Below are positions 7,816 through 15,473 of a DNA stretch of 37,500 bases, piece after piece. Position 1 is the first letter of the stretch; every line of letters starts with the position of its first letter. The stretch is from an uncultured Prevotella sp. Lineage in GTDB: Bacteria > Bacteroidota > Bacteroidia > Bacteroidales > Bacteroidaceae. The notes under the pieces were generated by a model. It worked only from the letters and a program-made list of their open reading frames with translations. It ran no database searches and was not told the origin of the DNA. The translations under genes and the position numbers were made by a program. Location: NCBI GenBank assembly GCA_934256705.1, contig CAKQPF010000034.1:1-37500 (forward strand), given 5' to 3'.

Positions 7816-9765
7816 CTATTCCACCCTTATATCGCTGGTATTTGCCGATTCTCCGCCCACGGTCGGACCGTAAGTATTCTCAACCCTGTCTATGATGGAA
7901 TTGCTGACAGCGCGTATCTGGCGCAGGTCTCCATAGAGACGGAGACGGAATCTCCACATTCGGAAATAGAGAACAATACCTACCGGGAGCACCAGAGCGG
8001 AAAGGACATTGAGCCATCTGCGCTCAAAAGGACGGGTGTGCGCCTTCAATGACACTACCGGATACTTGTTGAGATAGCTCAATATGTACCTGTCACGGGT
8101 GTTGGACAGGTCTTCTATCACGGCTTCGAGGCTTTCGCTGATGCGTTCCATCTCGTGGTCAGGCTGGTATCGGAAGAACACATTGATGACATTCGGCATG
8201 CGCATCAGGTGATGTGCATGGGCATAGTCGTGTATCTCCTGCGTGATAGCGGTGAGCTTTCGTGCATCTCCCACATAATCAGGATCCTGGATGATGACCT
8301 CCTTGCCTGCGATGTTGCGCTTCTGGCGCAGTCCGAGCAGGCGTATGAAGAAGAGCCGGTAAGCATCCATATTGAATACAGCCGAATCCTTGTTTGCCTT
8401 ATAGGTGACGAATGTGGCGAGCGGAATGAGCACTGCCGGCGCAAGTCCCTTGCCGAACCACACCGGCCACTCTCCTATTCTCGACATCCTGTAGCCAGTA
8501 TTGTCGAGGATAAAGAAGACGATGAACACCAACACCGATATTATGACAGGCAGACCGAGTCCGCCTTTGCGGATAATGGCTCCGAGCGGTGCGCCTATAA
8601 AGAAGAAGATAAGACAGGTAAGCGACAGTGTAAACTTGTTTATCTGCTCTATCCTGTGCTCTCTTATTATCTTCTCACCGTCTTTGGAAACCATTTCGCG
8701 GAATTCCAGTTCGGAGGAAACCATCTGTACCTTATTCAATGACCGCTGGATGGCATCCCTTCTGTCCGCCAATGACATCTTGCTGACGAGGGTATCAAAC
8801 TGCATAGTGCTCTTCGCCGCCTCCTTGATGGCAAGCAGCGAGTCCTTCTTTTCGAGATGCGGCACTGCGATATAGCCTCTGTTGAGGTCTTCAGCCAAGC
8901 GATTTCCTACGCTGTCATACGTCTGGTTGAGCGAATCTATTGCAAAGCGGATCTGGCTTAGGCTCTTCGCCTGTGGATTATTAGAGAACACCGAAGCGTC
9001 GGCAAGGTTGAAACCGTTGTCGAAATTGAGTATTATCTTCTTGCTGACGAAGGACTCCCTACGGTAAGGGACAGCGGAATTCTGCGTCAATTCCTGCGAG
9101 CGCATATTCTCAAACCATTCTCCATTATACAGTGAAAGGACGAGATGCTGCTTCTCTGCCGTAGATTGAAGCATTCCGGAGTCTGCCAGAATGATGGCTG
9201 CATCCTCATAACTGTCCGTCATCCTGTATATCATGACACCGTAGAGCATACCGGTTTCCATGTCTTTCTTCTGGACATAGAGGTTGCAGTTCGGTATTCC
9301 GTCATAGAAAATGCCTTCCGGTATCTCCAGTTCCGGACTCTTCTGCCTCATGGAAAGGAGCAGCTGAGCGAGCTTCTTCGTGGCATCCGGTCCTACTGAA
9401 TTCTGGAAATAGAATGATCCTACGGCTACGAAAGTGGAGAAAATGATGAGTGAACGCAAAGCCTGCATCAGCGATATGCCTGCCGCCTTGATGGCTGTCA
9501 GCTCACTGTTCTCTCCGATATTACCCATCGTGATGAGGGAAGAAAGGAGGACTGCGAGCGGGAAAGCCTGCGGAACGAGCTTGAGGGACATATACCAGAA
9601 GAACTGTCCCAGCACGTCAATCGACAATCCCTTGCCGATAAGGTCATCGACATAACGCCAAAGAAACTGCATCATAAGCACAAAAAGGCTGATGCAGAAG
9701 GCGCCGATGAAAAGCAACAGAAACTGCCTTAACATATATATGTCAATTTTCTTTATTCCGAACAT
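7816..9765 (-). CDS. LptF/LptG-family (YjgP/YjgQ) permease
   Basis: 649 aa. LptF and LptG form the membrane part of the ABC exporter that lifts lipopolysaccharide from the inner membrane towards the outer membrane. N-terminal helices include MLRQFLLLFIGAFCISLFVLMMQFLWRYVDDLIGKG (about 11-46) and a second at about 60-80, followed by a large periplasmic beta-rich domain and C-terminal helices around 390-460 (SLTCLIFFFIGAPLGAIIRKGGLGLPVI is typical of the family). Enterobacterial members are about 360 aa; this form has about 200 extra C-terminal residues with two further hydrophobic segments (about 590-610), as in other Bacteroidetes. Whether it acts as LptF or LptG is not decidable here. A promoter lies at 9825-9856. 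Confidence 0.9.
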   Translation of the reverse strand: MFGIKKIDIYMLRQFLLLFIGAFCISLFVLMMQFLWRYVDDLIGKGLSIDVLGQFFWYMSLKLVPQAFPLAVLLSSLITMGNIGENSELTAIKAAGISLMQALRSLIIFSTFVAVGSFYFQNSVGPDATKKLAQLLLSMRQKSPELEIPEGIFYDGIPNCNLYVQKKDMETGMLYGVMIYRMTDSYEDAAIILADSGMLQSTAEKQHLVLSLYNGEWFENMRSQELTQNSAVPYRRESFVSKKIILNFDNGFNLADASVFSNNPQAKSLSQIRFAIDSLNQTYDSVGNRLAEDLNRGYIAVPHLEKKDSLLAIKEAAKSTMQFDTLVSKMSLADRRDAIQRSLNKVQMVSSELEFREMVSKDGEKIIREHRIEQINKFTLSLTCLIFFFIGAPLGAIIRKGGLGLPVIISVLVFIVFFILDNTGYRMSRIGEWPVWFGKGLAPAVLIPLATFVTYKANKDSAVFNMDAYRLFFIRLLGLRQKRNIAGKEVIIQDPDYVGDARKLTAITQEIHDYAHAHHLMRMPNVINVFFRYQPDHEMERISESLEAVIEDLSNTRDRYILSYLNKYPVVSLKAHTRPFERRWLNVLSALVLPVGIVLYFRMWRFRLRLYGDLRQIRAVSNSIIDRVENTYGPTVGGESANTSDIRVE

Positions 9766-9824
9766 GCTCGATTTTGGGGTATTTCCTATAGGGGTGCAGA
9801 TGTCAGTTCTACACTTTTGCGATG

Positions 9825-9856
9825 CAAAATTAGCACAAAAAGTTCAAATAGCCAAA
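9825..9856 (-). promoter_or_regulatory. promoter of the LptF/G-type gene
   Basis: The minus strand reads TTTG (9853-9856), 20 nt, then TAATTTTG (9825-9832). This fits the Bacteroidetes consensus and lies 60 bp upstream of the start. Confidence 0.65.
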
Positions 9857-9946
9857 TTATTTTTCACATTCTATGGTTAATGTAATGAAAAAGAAACAGT
9901 CGGCTTGCGGTTTTAGTTGGTTACCATTTGCGTGGAAAACAAAAGC

Positions 9947-10012
9947 GGGTTGTCGGTTGCCGTTTTCTGACAGCTTGGTGCAAACCGTCCAAGAACCGGC
10001 AACCCACAACCC
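9947..10012. repeat. long imperfect hairpin, GTTG/CAAC type, copy 1
   Basis: GGGTTGTCGGTTGCCGTT (9947-9964) pairs with AACCGGCAACCCACAACCC (9994-10012) with two or three mismatches around a 29-nt loop. It lies 33 bp after the stop of the 62-aa gene, on that gene's transcript side. It belongs to a set of similar hairpins at 14366, 22830, 25000 and 34140. Confidence 0.7.
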
Positions 10013-10044
10013 ATTCATGTGGTTTGGACCTCAAGAAGTCTCTA

Positions 10045-10233
10045 TCACTTGTGCCTTTTGGCACGCTGCTCACGGTATTTGGCCTTCTGCATAGCAGAGC
10101 CGGAACCATGCGCACCGGTGATATACTTCTTCTTCTTTGCTTTGGTCTTTACCTTGCCTTCGTCCTGCTTTGGGCGATCTCCGCCTCTGCTGAATGAAAT
10201 GCCATTGACCAGGATGTCTTCGAAATCGCTCAT
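10045..10233 (-). CDS. small basic protein of unknown function
   Basis: 62 aa, not assigned to a family. The first 20 residues (MSDFEDILVNGISFSRGGDR) are mixed. The rest is strongly basic, with KTKAKKKK at about 30-37 and a lysine/arginine-rich end AKYREQRAKRHK; a Gly/Ser stretch TGAHGSGSAMQ sits between. No membrane segment or cysteine pair is present. The start is preceded by an A-rich stretch (AAAAAAACAAAACT), as expected for Bacteroidetes translation starts. It is read in the same direction as the AICAR transformylase gene 89 bp upstream and may share its transcript past the GC-rich hairpin at 10276-10306. A nucleic-acid or ribosome association is suggested by charge only. Confidence 0.65.
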   Translation of the reverse strand: MSDFEDILVNGISFSRGGDRPKQDEGKVKTKAKKKKYITGAHGSGSAMQKAKYREQRAKRHK

Positions 10234-10275
10234 AGTTTTGTTTTTTTATGGAAAATGTTATAAAGGAAAAATAAG

Positions 10276-10306
10276 CCCCCCCTCACAGGGGGATAAGAGG
10301 GGGTCT
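10276..10306 (-). terminator. C/G-run hairpin between the AICAR transformylase and the 62-aa gene
   Basis: The minus strand reads AGACCCCCTC...CCCCCTGTGAGGGGGGGCTTATTTTT. A stem CCCCCT/AGGGGG with a 3-nt loop is followed by CTTATTTTT. It begins 30 nt after the upstream stop and looks like a terminator or attenuator. Confidence 0.5.
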
Positions 10307-10322
10307 AATTCTTCATCTTGAA

Positions 10323-11504
10323 TTAGTGATGGAACAGGCGGATGCCGGTGAATGCCATCGTGATACCGTACTTGTCACAGGTCTCTATGACATTATCATC
10401 GCGTACGGAGCCACCAGCCTGGGCAATATACTCTACGCCTGACTTGTGAGCACGCTCGATATTGTCGCCGAATGGGAAGAAAGCATCAGAGCCGAGACTT
10501 ACCTTTGTATTCTGTGCTATCCAAGTCTTCTTCTCCTCACGTGTGAGAGGCTCTGGCTTCTCTGTGAAGAAATTCTGCCATGTGCCTTCTGCAAGTACAT
10601 CCTCATAGTCGTCAGAGATATATACATCGATGGTGTTGTCGCGGTCTGCACGACGAATGCCTGGCTTGAATGGCAGATTCATCACCTTAGGGCACTGGCG
10701 AAGCCACCAGATGTCAGCCTTATTGCCAGCGAGGCGTGTGCAGTGGATACGGCTTTGCTGACCAGCACCGATGCCGATAGCCTGTCCGTCCTTGACATAG
10801 CATACTGAATTTGACTGAGTATATTTCAGAGTGATGAGGGCAATCATAAGGTCGCGCTTTGCCTCCTCGGTGAAGTTCTTGCTGACGGTAGGGATATTCT
10901 CAAAGATAGCTGGATCATTGAGCGCGATCTCATTGCGTCCCTGTTCGAAGGTGATGCCGAAGCACTGCTTGCGCTCGATAGGAGCAGGCTTGTATGCCGG
11001 GTCGATCTTGATGACGTTGTAAGTGCCCTTGCGCTTGTCGCGGAGTATCTGGAGAGCCTCCTCTGTATAGTCAGGAGCAATGACACCGTCGCTTACCTCG
11101 CGCTTGATGAGCGTTGCCACAGCAGCGTCACAAGTATCAGAGAGAGCGATGAAATCACCATAACTTGACATACGGTCTGCGCCGCGTGCACGGGCATAAG
11201 CGCAAGCGATTGGTGAGAGAGGTATCTTCACGTCATCGACGAAATATATCTTCTTGAGCGTGTCGGACAATGGCAGTCCCACTGCAGCACCTGCTGGGCT
11301 GACGTGCTTGAAACTGGCAGCGGCAGGCAGTCCGGTAGCCTCCTTGAGTTCCTTGACGAGCTGCCATGAATTGAAGGCATCCAGGAAATTGATATATCCC
11401 GGGCGGCCATTAAGTACTTCGATAGGGAGTTCTCCCTCTTCGATGAAGATGCGTGACGGTTTCTGGTTTGGGTTACAACCGTACTTGAGTTCTAATTCTT
11501 TCAT
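10323..11504 (-). CDS. stand-alone AICAR formyltransferase (PurH C-terminal domain only)
   Basis: 393 aa from the ATG at 11504, chosen because family similarity starts at MKELELKYGCNPNQ; an in-frame extension to 11765 would cross the promoter at 11637-11644. It transfers a formyl group from 10-formyl-tetrahydrofolate to AICAR, the ninth step of purine synthesis. The catalytic Lys-His pair is seen as Lys66-His67 in SFKHVSPAGAAVG, and the C-terminal SDAFFPFGDNIERAHKSGVEYI region is typical. The N-terminal MGS/IMP cyclohydrolase domain of about 200 aa found in bifunctional PurH is absent, with no trace upstream. Short paralogues of this kind occur in Bacteroidetes and some clostridia beside a normal purH. 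Cyclisation to IMP must be provided elsewhere. Confidence 0.88.
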   Translation of the reverse strand: MKELELKYGCNPNQKPSRIFIEEGELPIEVLNGRPGYINFLDAFNSWQLVKELKEATGLPAAASFKHVSPAGAAVGLPLSDTLKKIYFVDDVKIPLSPIACAYARARGADRMSSYGDFIALSDTCDAAVATLIKREVSDGVIAPDYTEEALQILRDKRKGTYNVIKIDPAYKPAPIERKQCFGITFEQGRNEIALNDPAIFENIPTVSKNFTEEAKRDLMIALITLKYTQSNSVCYVKDGQAIGIGAGQQSRIHCTRLAGNKADIWWLRQCPKVMNLPFKPGIRRADRDNTIDVYISDDYEDVLAEGTWQNFFTEKPEPLTREEKKTWIAQNTKVSLGSDAFFPFGDNIERAHKSGVEYIAQAGGSVRDDNVIETCDKYGITMAFTGIRLFHH

Positions 11505-11636
11505 TATATTTATACTTGTGATTTTTGTTTGTTCAAATGTCGTGACCATAATAACGGCATCCTTTACCATGCCGGCCAAGAGCCCAGTATGCGCCCTATA
11601 TTTCGTTTGCGAGTCAGGTCTTTGCCTCTTCGTGTG

Positions 11637-11644
11637 CAAAGTTA
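11637..11644 (-). promoter_or_regulatory. -7 element for the AICAR transformylase gene
   Basis: The minus strand reads TAACTTTG, a consensus -7 element, about 133 bp before the start. No good -33 TTTG at 19-20 nt is visible. The leader contains a small hairpin CGGCAT...ATGCCG. Confidence 0.5.
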
Positions 11645-11665
11645 ATAAAAAATTCCCGGATTTTC

Positions 11666-11695
11666 TTTGTATTATGTGAAAAATGCTTAACTTTG
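11666..11695 (+). promoter_or_regulatory. promoter of the 73-aa gene
   Basis: TTTG (11666-11669), 18 nt, then TAACTTTG (11688-11695). The start codon lies 36 nt downstream. It is divergent from and nearly back-to-back with the minus-strand element at 11637. Confidence 0.7.
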
Positions 11696-11731
11696 CACCC
11701 GGATTTAACTCAACATCAATACGAAAGGGAT

Positions 11732-11953
11732 ATGAAGCATAGAAAGTTGAAACTGAACAAGGCATGGGAGATGTTCAAGCATCTGGAGCATCCTTCAAAG
11801 GAAATGCTCGACAACATTGCCCTTTTCGCTGGTTTCCAGAGCTGGAGCGAGCTCAATTCCGTATTCCAGGAGGAGTGCATCGACAGTCCTGACGATGACA
11901 CGGAGGAAGGAGAAGAAGACAAAGAAGAAGCGGAAAAGCAAGACAAGGATTAG
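11732..11953 (+). CDS. small protein with an AraC-like helix-turn-helix segment and acidic tail
   Basis: 73 aa from the ATG at 11732, preferred over an in-frame start at 11693 that would fall inside the promoter; GAAAGGGAT precedes it. Residues 1-20 are basic. Residues 25-47 (MLDNIALFAGFQSWSELNSVFQE) closely follow the second helix-turn-helix of AraC-family regulators, where the pattern is 'IA...GF.s...F...F'. From residue 51 to the end almost every residue is Asp, Glu, Lys or Gln. A single half-site HTH is unusual, so it could be a DNA-mimic, a partner of a larger regulator, or a relic of one. It has its own promoter and a strong terminator, and is therefore probably expressed. Confidence 0.65.
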   Translation: MKHRKLKLNKAWEMFKHLEHPSKEMLDNIALFAGFQSWSELNSVFQEECIDSPDDDTEEGEEDKEEAEKQDKD

Positions 11954-12017
11954 CTTTCCGCTATTCTCATGCTGTCCCCGCCATTTTCTCCAGACCACAT
12001 ATATACAGAAAAAAGAG

Positions 12018-12063
12018 CAAGGCTCATCTTCGCCATACAGCGGAGTTGAGCCTTGTTTTTTTC
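12018..12063. terminator. bidirectional terminator between the 73-aa gene and rplS
   Basis: A perfect 9-bp stem CAAGGCTCA / TGAGCCTTG (12018-12026 with 12047-12055) is followed by T8 on the plus strand and by CTCTTTTTT on the minus strand. It serves two convergent genes. Confidence 0.88.
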
Positions 12064-12084
12064 TTTCTTCCTGGATAAGGGTTA

Positions 12085-12444
12085 TTACTTTGTAGTAACG
12101 ACACGTCTCTCAGCGATACGAGCCTTCTTACCTGTGAGGTTACGGAGGTAGTAAAGCTTAGCGCGACGCACCTTACCGTGCTTGTTCACCTCGATAGAGT
12201 CGATAGCAGGAGACTCGATTGGGAAGATACGCTCTACGCCAACGGTACCTGACATCTTACGAACTGTGAAACGCTTCTTGTCGCCATGACCAGAGATCTT
12301 GATAACGACACCACGGAAGAGCTGGATACGCTCCTTTGAACCCTCGATAATTTTGTAAGCGACTGTTACAGTGTCACCTGACTTGAACTCAGGGAACTTC
12401 TTGCCGGTTGCAAATGCTTCTTCAGCAACTTTGATCAAATCCAT
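12085..12444 (-). CDS. rplS: 50S ribosomal protein bL19
   Basis: 119 aa, full family length. Recognisable segments are FKSGDTVTVAYKIIEGSKERIQLFRGVVI, the SGTVGVERIFPIESPAIDSIEVNKHGKVRRAKLYYLRNLTGKKARI block that is nearly invariant in bL19, and a basic end. It sits at the interface of the two ribosomal subunits. It stands alone here rather than in the rpsP-rimM-trmD-rplS order of proteobacteria, as is common in Bacteroidetes. A consensus promoter at 12539-12570 and an 87-nt leader with a small hairpin precede it. Confidence 0.97.
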   Translation of the reverse strand: MDLIKVAEEAFATGKKFPEFKSGDTVTVAYKIIEGSKERIQLFRGVVIKISGHGDKKRFTVRKMSGTVGVERIFPIESPAIDSIEVNKHGKVRRAKLYYLRNLTGKKARIAERRVVTTK

Positions 12445-12570
12445 TTTGAATGATATAGTTTTAATGTTGTTGTATCGTTCGAACGCAACATAGTGGGTAA
12501 CACTTCTCCCTCACCATAGGTTACGCCGAAAGCGGGTGCAAAATTACTCAATTTCAATGAAATAACCAAA
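12445..12570 (-). promoter_or_regulatory. rplS promoter and leader
   Basis: On the minus strand TTTG (12567-12570), 20 nt, then TAATTTTG (12539-12546). The transcribed leader of about 87 nt contains an inverted repeat ATGTTGCG...ACAACAT around 12463-12491. Ribosomal-protein leaders are often autoregulatory; that is inference here, as no established leader consensus was matched. Confidence 0.55.
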
Positions 12571-12597
12571 CATTATCTCTTTTTTTTCGCATTTTCT

Positions 12598-12628
12598 TTT
12601 GATTATCAGCATTTTTTGCTTAATTTTG
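12598..12628 (+). promoter_or_regulatory. promoter of the 5'-nucleotidase pair
   Basis: TTTG (12598-12601), exactly 19 nt, then TAATTTTG (12621-12628): a full-consensus Bacteroidetes promoter. It rules out the in-frame upstream start at 12616 and supports the ATG at 12652. Confidence 0.8.
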
Positions 12629-12651
12629 TGGTCAAAATAATTGTTATTGAT

Positions 12652-13425
12652 ATGAAATCACTCTCTAAAAGCACTATCTCCCTATGCCTCTTTTCGCTCG
12701 TCTTCATGGCTTGCGCACAGCATAGATACACCGTGGAAAGCATGGATTTCCAGCGATATACGATTGACTCCAGATACGACAAGACGAAGAATGCCGCCGC
12801 AGAAGCCTTCATCGCGCCTTACAAGCACACGGTGGACAGCATCATGTCGCCTGTAGTAGGCCGTGCAGCGCACGACATGTCATCACGTCGTCCGGAAAGC
12901 CTTCTCTCCAATTTCCTTACAGACATCCTCGTGGCATCAGGCAGCCAGTTTGGGGAAAAGCCTGACCTCGGCGTATATAATATAGGTGGAATACGTGCTT
13001 CCATCAGCAAGGGCGACATCACCGTGGGCGACATCATCGACGTTGCACCGTTTGAAAACAAAATATGCTTCCTCACTCTCACGGGAAAAGACCTCACAAG
13101 CCTCTTTGAGCAGATAGCGGCACGCCACGGAGAGGGAGTCAGCAAGGAGGTGAAAGCCGTCATCACGAAGGACGGAAAACTCGTCTCGCTGCTCATCAAG
13201 GGCAAGCCTGTCAATCCGGAAGCGAAATACCGCATCGCCACCATCGACTATCTCTCCGAGGGCAACGACGGTATGCCTGCCTTCACGCTCGGCACCGACC
13301 GCAAGATGCTGACCGACAAGAGCAACAATCTCAGGTTTATCATCATCAATCACTTCAAGGAACTCTCCCGACAGGGCAAGGAAGCCGAATCCAAACTGGA
13401 CGGAAGAATTACAGTGACCGAATAA
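12652..13425 (+). CDS. 5'-nucleotidase C-terminal (substrate-binding) domain lipoprotein
   Basis: 257 aa. The N terminus MKSLSKSTISLCLFSLVFMAC is a lipoprotein signal with the cysteine at residue 21. The body matches the C-terminal domain of UshA-type 5'-nucleotidases: LSNFLTDILVAS, GVYNIGGIRASISKGDITVGDIIDVAPFENKICFLTLTGKDL, and YRIATIDYLSEGNDGMPAF near the end. In the usual enzymes this domain binds the nucleotide and swings against the N-terminal metallophosphatase domain. Here the two halves are separate genes, with this half first and the catalytic half 91 bp downstream. They probably act together in the periplasm to dephosphorylate nucleotides for salvage. Alone this protein lacks the metal-binding residues. 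Confidence 0.87.
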   Translation: MKSLSKSTISLCLFSLVFMACAQHRYTVESMDFQRYTIDSRYDKTKNAAAEAFIAPYKHTVDSIMSPVVGRAAHDMSSRRPESLLSNFLTDILVASGSQFGEKPDLGVYNIGGIRASISKGDITVGDIIDVAPFENKICFLTLTGKDLTSLFEQIAARHGEGVSKEVKAVITKDGKLVSLLIKGKPVNPEAKYRIATIDYLSEGNDGMPAFTLGTDRKMLTDKSNNLRFIIINHFKELSRQGKEAESKLDGRITVTE

Positions 13426-13516
13426 ACCGACTGCACGGTTTCGCATCAAGCACCTGCCCTACCCTGCTATATGGCACAATAATCACAAGAACATTTCCGA
13501 CCGCCAAACTTAAGAC

Positions 13517-14362
13517 ATGAAAAAGATTACCACCATACTCCTTATCATGATTTCCGTCTTCTCCATCGCCGAGGCGAAAAAGGACAAGACCATCACCGTG
13601 TATCACACCAACGATACCCACTCGCAGATTTTCCCATACAGCCCTAATCTCAGCGACACCACCAAGGCCGGACGCGGAGGTTTCGTGCGCCGCGTGGCTT
13701 TCTTCGACCTCCAGCGCAGGCAGACTCCCGACCTCCTGCTCTTCGACAGCGGTGATTTCTCGCAGGGATCGCCTTATTTCACCATGTATAAGGGCGATGT
13801 GGAGGTAGGACTGATGAATCTCATGGGCTATGATGCCGTGACTATCGGCAATCATGAGTTTGACTTCGGACTGGAGAACATGGCGCGACTCTTCCGCAAT
13901 ACTAAGTTCCCTGTGGTCTGTGCCAACTATGATTTCTCAGGAACTCCATGCGAGGGCATCGTAAAACCATATACCGTCATCGTGCGCAACGGTGTCAGAA
14001 TCGGAGTGTTCGGACTCTCCCCACGCCTTGAGGGACTCGTGACCACTGCCAACTATGGTGCTACCAAGTATCTCGACCCTATCCCCGTGGCGCGCCGCAT
14101 GGTCTCCATCCTGCGCGGCAAGGAGAAGTGCGACATCGTGATATGCCTCTCCCACCTCGGCTGGAAGATAGGCGACCCTACCGCAAGCGATGAATGCCTC
14201 ATCAAGGAGACCACCGGCATAGACCTCGTGCTCGGCGGACACTCCCACACCATGCTCCTCAAGCCACAGTATGTGGAGAATGCTGAAGGCAAGAAAGTGC
14301 CGGTAATACAGAATGGCAAGAGCGCATGCTCCATCTCACGGTTTGACATTCATGTGAAATAG
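13517..14362 (+). CDS. 5'-nucleotidase/metallophosphatase catalytic domain protein
   Basis: 281 aa. A signal peptide with cleavage after SIAEA (residue 20) directs it to the periplasm. The dinuclear-metal ligands of the calcineurin-like phosphoesterase fold are all present: HTNDTHSQ (Asp33, His35), FDSGDFSQGSPY, IGNHEFDFG with the catalytic Asn-His pair, LSHLGWK, and GGHSHT. The fold is therefore complete for metal binding, but the chain stops where the C-terminal nucleotide-binding domain of UshA would begin. That domain is encoded by the preceding gene. The two form a transcription unit from the promoter at 12598. After the stop the GTTG-rich hairpin at 14366 follows. Confidence 0.9.
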   Translation: MKKITTILLIMISVFSIAEAKKDKTITVYHTNDTHSQIFPYSPNLSDTTKAGRGGFVRRVAFFDLQRRQTPDLLLFDSGDFSQGSPYFTMYKGDVEVGLMNLMGYDAVTIGNHEFDFGLENMARLFRNTKFPVVCANYDFSGTPCEGIVKPYTVIVRNGVRIGVFGLSPRLEGLVTTANYGATKYLDPIPVARRMVSILRGKEKCDIVICLSHLGWKIGDPTASDECLIKETTGIDLVLGGHSHTMLLKPQYVENAEGKKVPVIQNGKSACSISRFDIHVK

Positions 14363-14365
14363 TGG

Positions 14366-14465
14366 GGTTGTTGTTTTGTTGTATTGTTGTATTGTTGTAT
14401 TGTTGAATGTGGAAAGACTTACACAGACAAGCGACAAAACTACTAAACCACAAAGCAACAAAACC
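14366..14465. repeat. GTTG-rich / CAAC-rich inverted repeat, copy 2, with a 10-bp tandem repeat
   Basis: The left arm (14366-14405) is nearly pure GTTGTTTTGTTGTATTGTTGTATTGTTG, containing three tandem ATTGTTGT-type units. The right arm (14428-14465) is a degraded complement rich in ACAAAAC and CAAC. It follows the stop of the metallophosphatase gene by a few bases. The right arm also forms the last codons of the convergent sigma-factor gene. Confidence 0.6.
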
Positions 14466-15018
14466 AAAGAACAGCCAGCTCATCCCTCTTCGAGACAATG
14501 GACCGAAGAGTGCAGATGGCCTTGTATTTCTGGGTTTTCACAGTTTCTATCTTCACTTGCATCATCTCTGCAATCTCCGCATTCGACTTGCCTTCCATGG
14601 CAAGCATAAGCGTGGTGCGCTGACGTTCGGGCAGAGCATCGATGTAGGTGAAGATACGGCTATACATCTCAGCGGCGAAAATCTCTGATTCCATCTCGTA
14701 TTCTGTCAGTTGGGCAGAAACATTCGAAGCGTAATTGCGCTCCACTACGCCATGCTTGAGGAAGTCCAGGCATTTGTTGTGTATGCTTACGTAGAGCAGA
14801 CGAAGCATACGGTTGTTGTCTTTCAGCAGTTCTTCGCGCTTACCCCAAAGGGTGATAAACACATCCTGCACGATGTCTTCGGCATCGCCTTCCGACTTTA
14901 CGAAGGTCATGGCATAGCCCACGAGCATCCTATAGTATCGGGTATAGAAATCCTGAAACACAGATTTCGCCTGTGCTTCGTCCATATTTTCTGCAAGAAC
15001 AAGATTTTCCGATTTCAT
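14443..15018 (-). CDS. ECF-type RNA polymerase sigma factor
   Basis: 191 aa from the ATG at 15018; an earlier in-frame start (15066) would lie upstream of the -7 element at 15040-15047. Region 2 is seen at about 22-65 (FYTRYYRMLVGYAMTFVKSEGDAEDIVQDVFITLW) and region 4 at about 128-175 (ALPERQRTTLMLAMEGKSNAEIAEMMQVKIETVKTQ), the latter with the promoter-binding helix-turn-helix. The protein belongs to the Bacteroides-type sigma-70 ECF group. No FecR-like anti-sigma or SusC gene lies next to it, unlike many members. Its last about 15 residues (ending LAVLWFCCFVV) run into the GTTG/CAAC hairpin and are hydrophobic, which suggests the original stop was lost into the repeat. Confidence 0.92.
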   Translation of the reverse strand: MKSENLVLAENMDEAQAKSVFQDFYTRYYRMLVGYAMTFVKSEGDAEDIVQDVFITLWGKREELLKDNNRMLRLLYVSIHNKCLDFLKHGVVERNYASNVSAQLTEYEMESEIFAAEMYSRIFTYIDALPERQRTTLMLAMEGKSNAEIAEMMQVKIETVKTQKYKAICTLRSIVSKRDELAVLWFCCFVV

Positions 15019-15473
15019 ATAACCCCTGTTTATCGACTGCAAATATACATATTTTTTCGCAAACAAGCGTCAGACACCCCCTATTTTCTTACATATTGGC
15101 ATGAAAATCACCATTTTCCATACCCATTCATGCCTGTTTCGCTGTCTTTCTTTCACAATCTGAACCTTCTGACAAGCGAGATATGCGCCACAGACCTCAA
15201 GTGCCGGATTATGGAATCATGAAGATATGACCGGATTATCCAAAAACAATCGCGGAAAGATGATTATTGACAATCCTTGTGGATATTTCAAAACTTTTGC
15301 TTACCTTTGCAGAAAATTGCCACATCCGCATTCCATGATATGCAGATATGTGCAAAAACAGGCATTGTCTGCCATGTGGGGAGGCTGAAAGCAAACTTAA
15401 CAAGAACGACTGAAAGAACAACAATAAATACTGTAAAGAGCAACAATAAATACTGTAAAGAACAACAATAGAT
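15019..15473. other. divergent promoter region between the sigma factor and the AspT-type gene
   Basis: Minus-strand -7 element TATATTTG at 15040-15047, 22 nt from the sigma-factor start, so its leader is very short. Plus-strand -7 element TACCTTTG at 15302-15309, with a TTG at 15277-15279 as a weak -33, gives a leader of about 160 nt for the transporter. The stretch 15065-15270 shows no recognisable gene. Confidence 0.55.
15419..15470 (+). repeat. 22-bp tandem repeat just before a start codon
   Basis: Two units CAACAATAAATACTGTAAAG(A)(G/A) at 15419-15440 and 15441-15462 differ at one base. A third, partial unit CAACAATAGATA runs up to the ATG at 15474. The spacing places the last A-rich part of the repeat in the ribosome-binding position. 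Confidence 0.85.

Noticed and set aside
9873..10321. Overlapping plus- and minus-strand frames around the hairpin at 9947
   Set aside because: They run through the inverted repeat and the antisense of the 62-aa gene; no start context or family similarity.
15419..15470. Tandem repeat as a CRISPR
   Set aside because: Units are directly adjacent without spacers and there are no cas genes.
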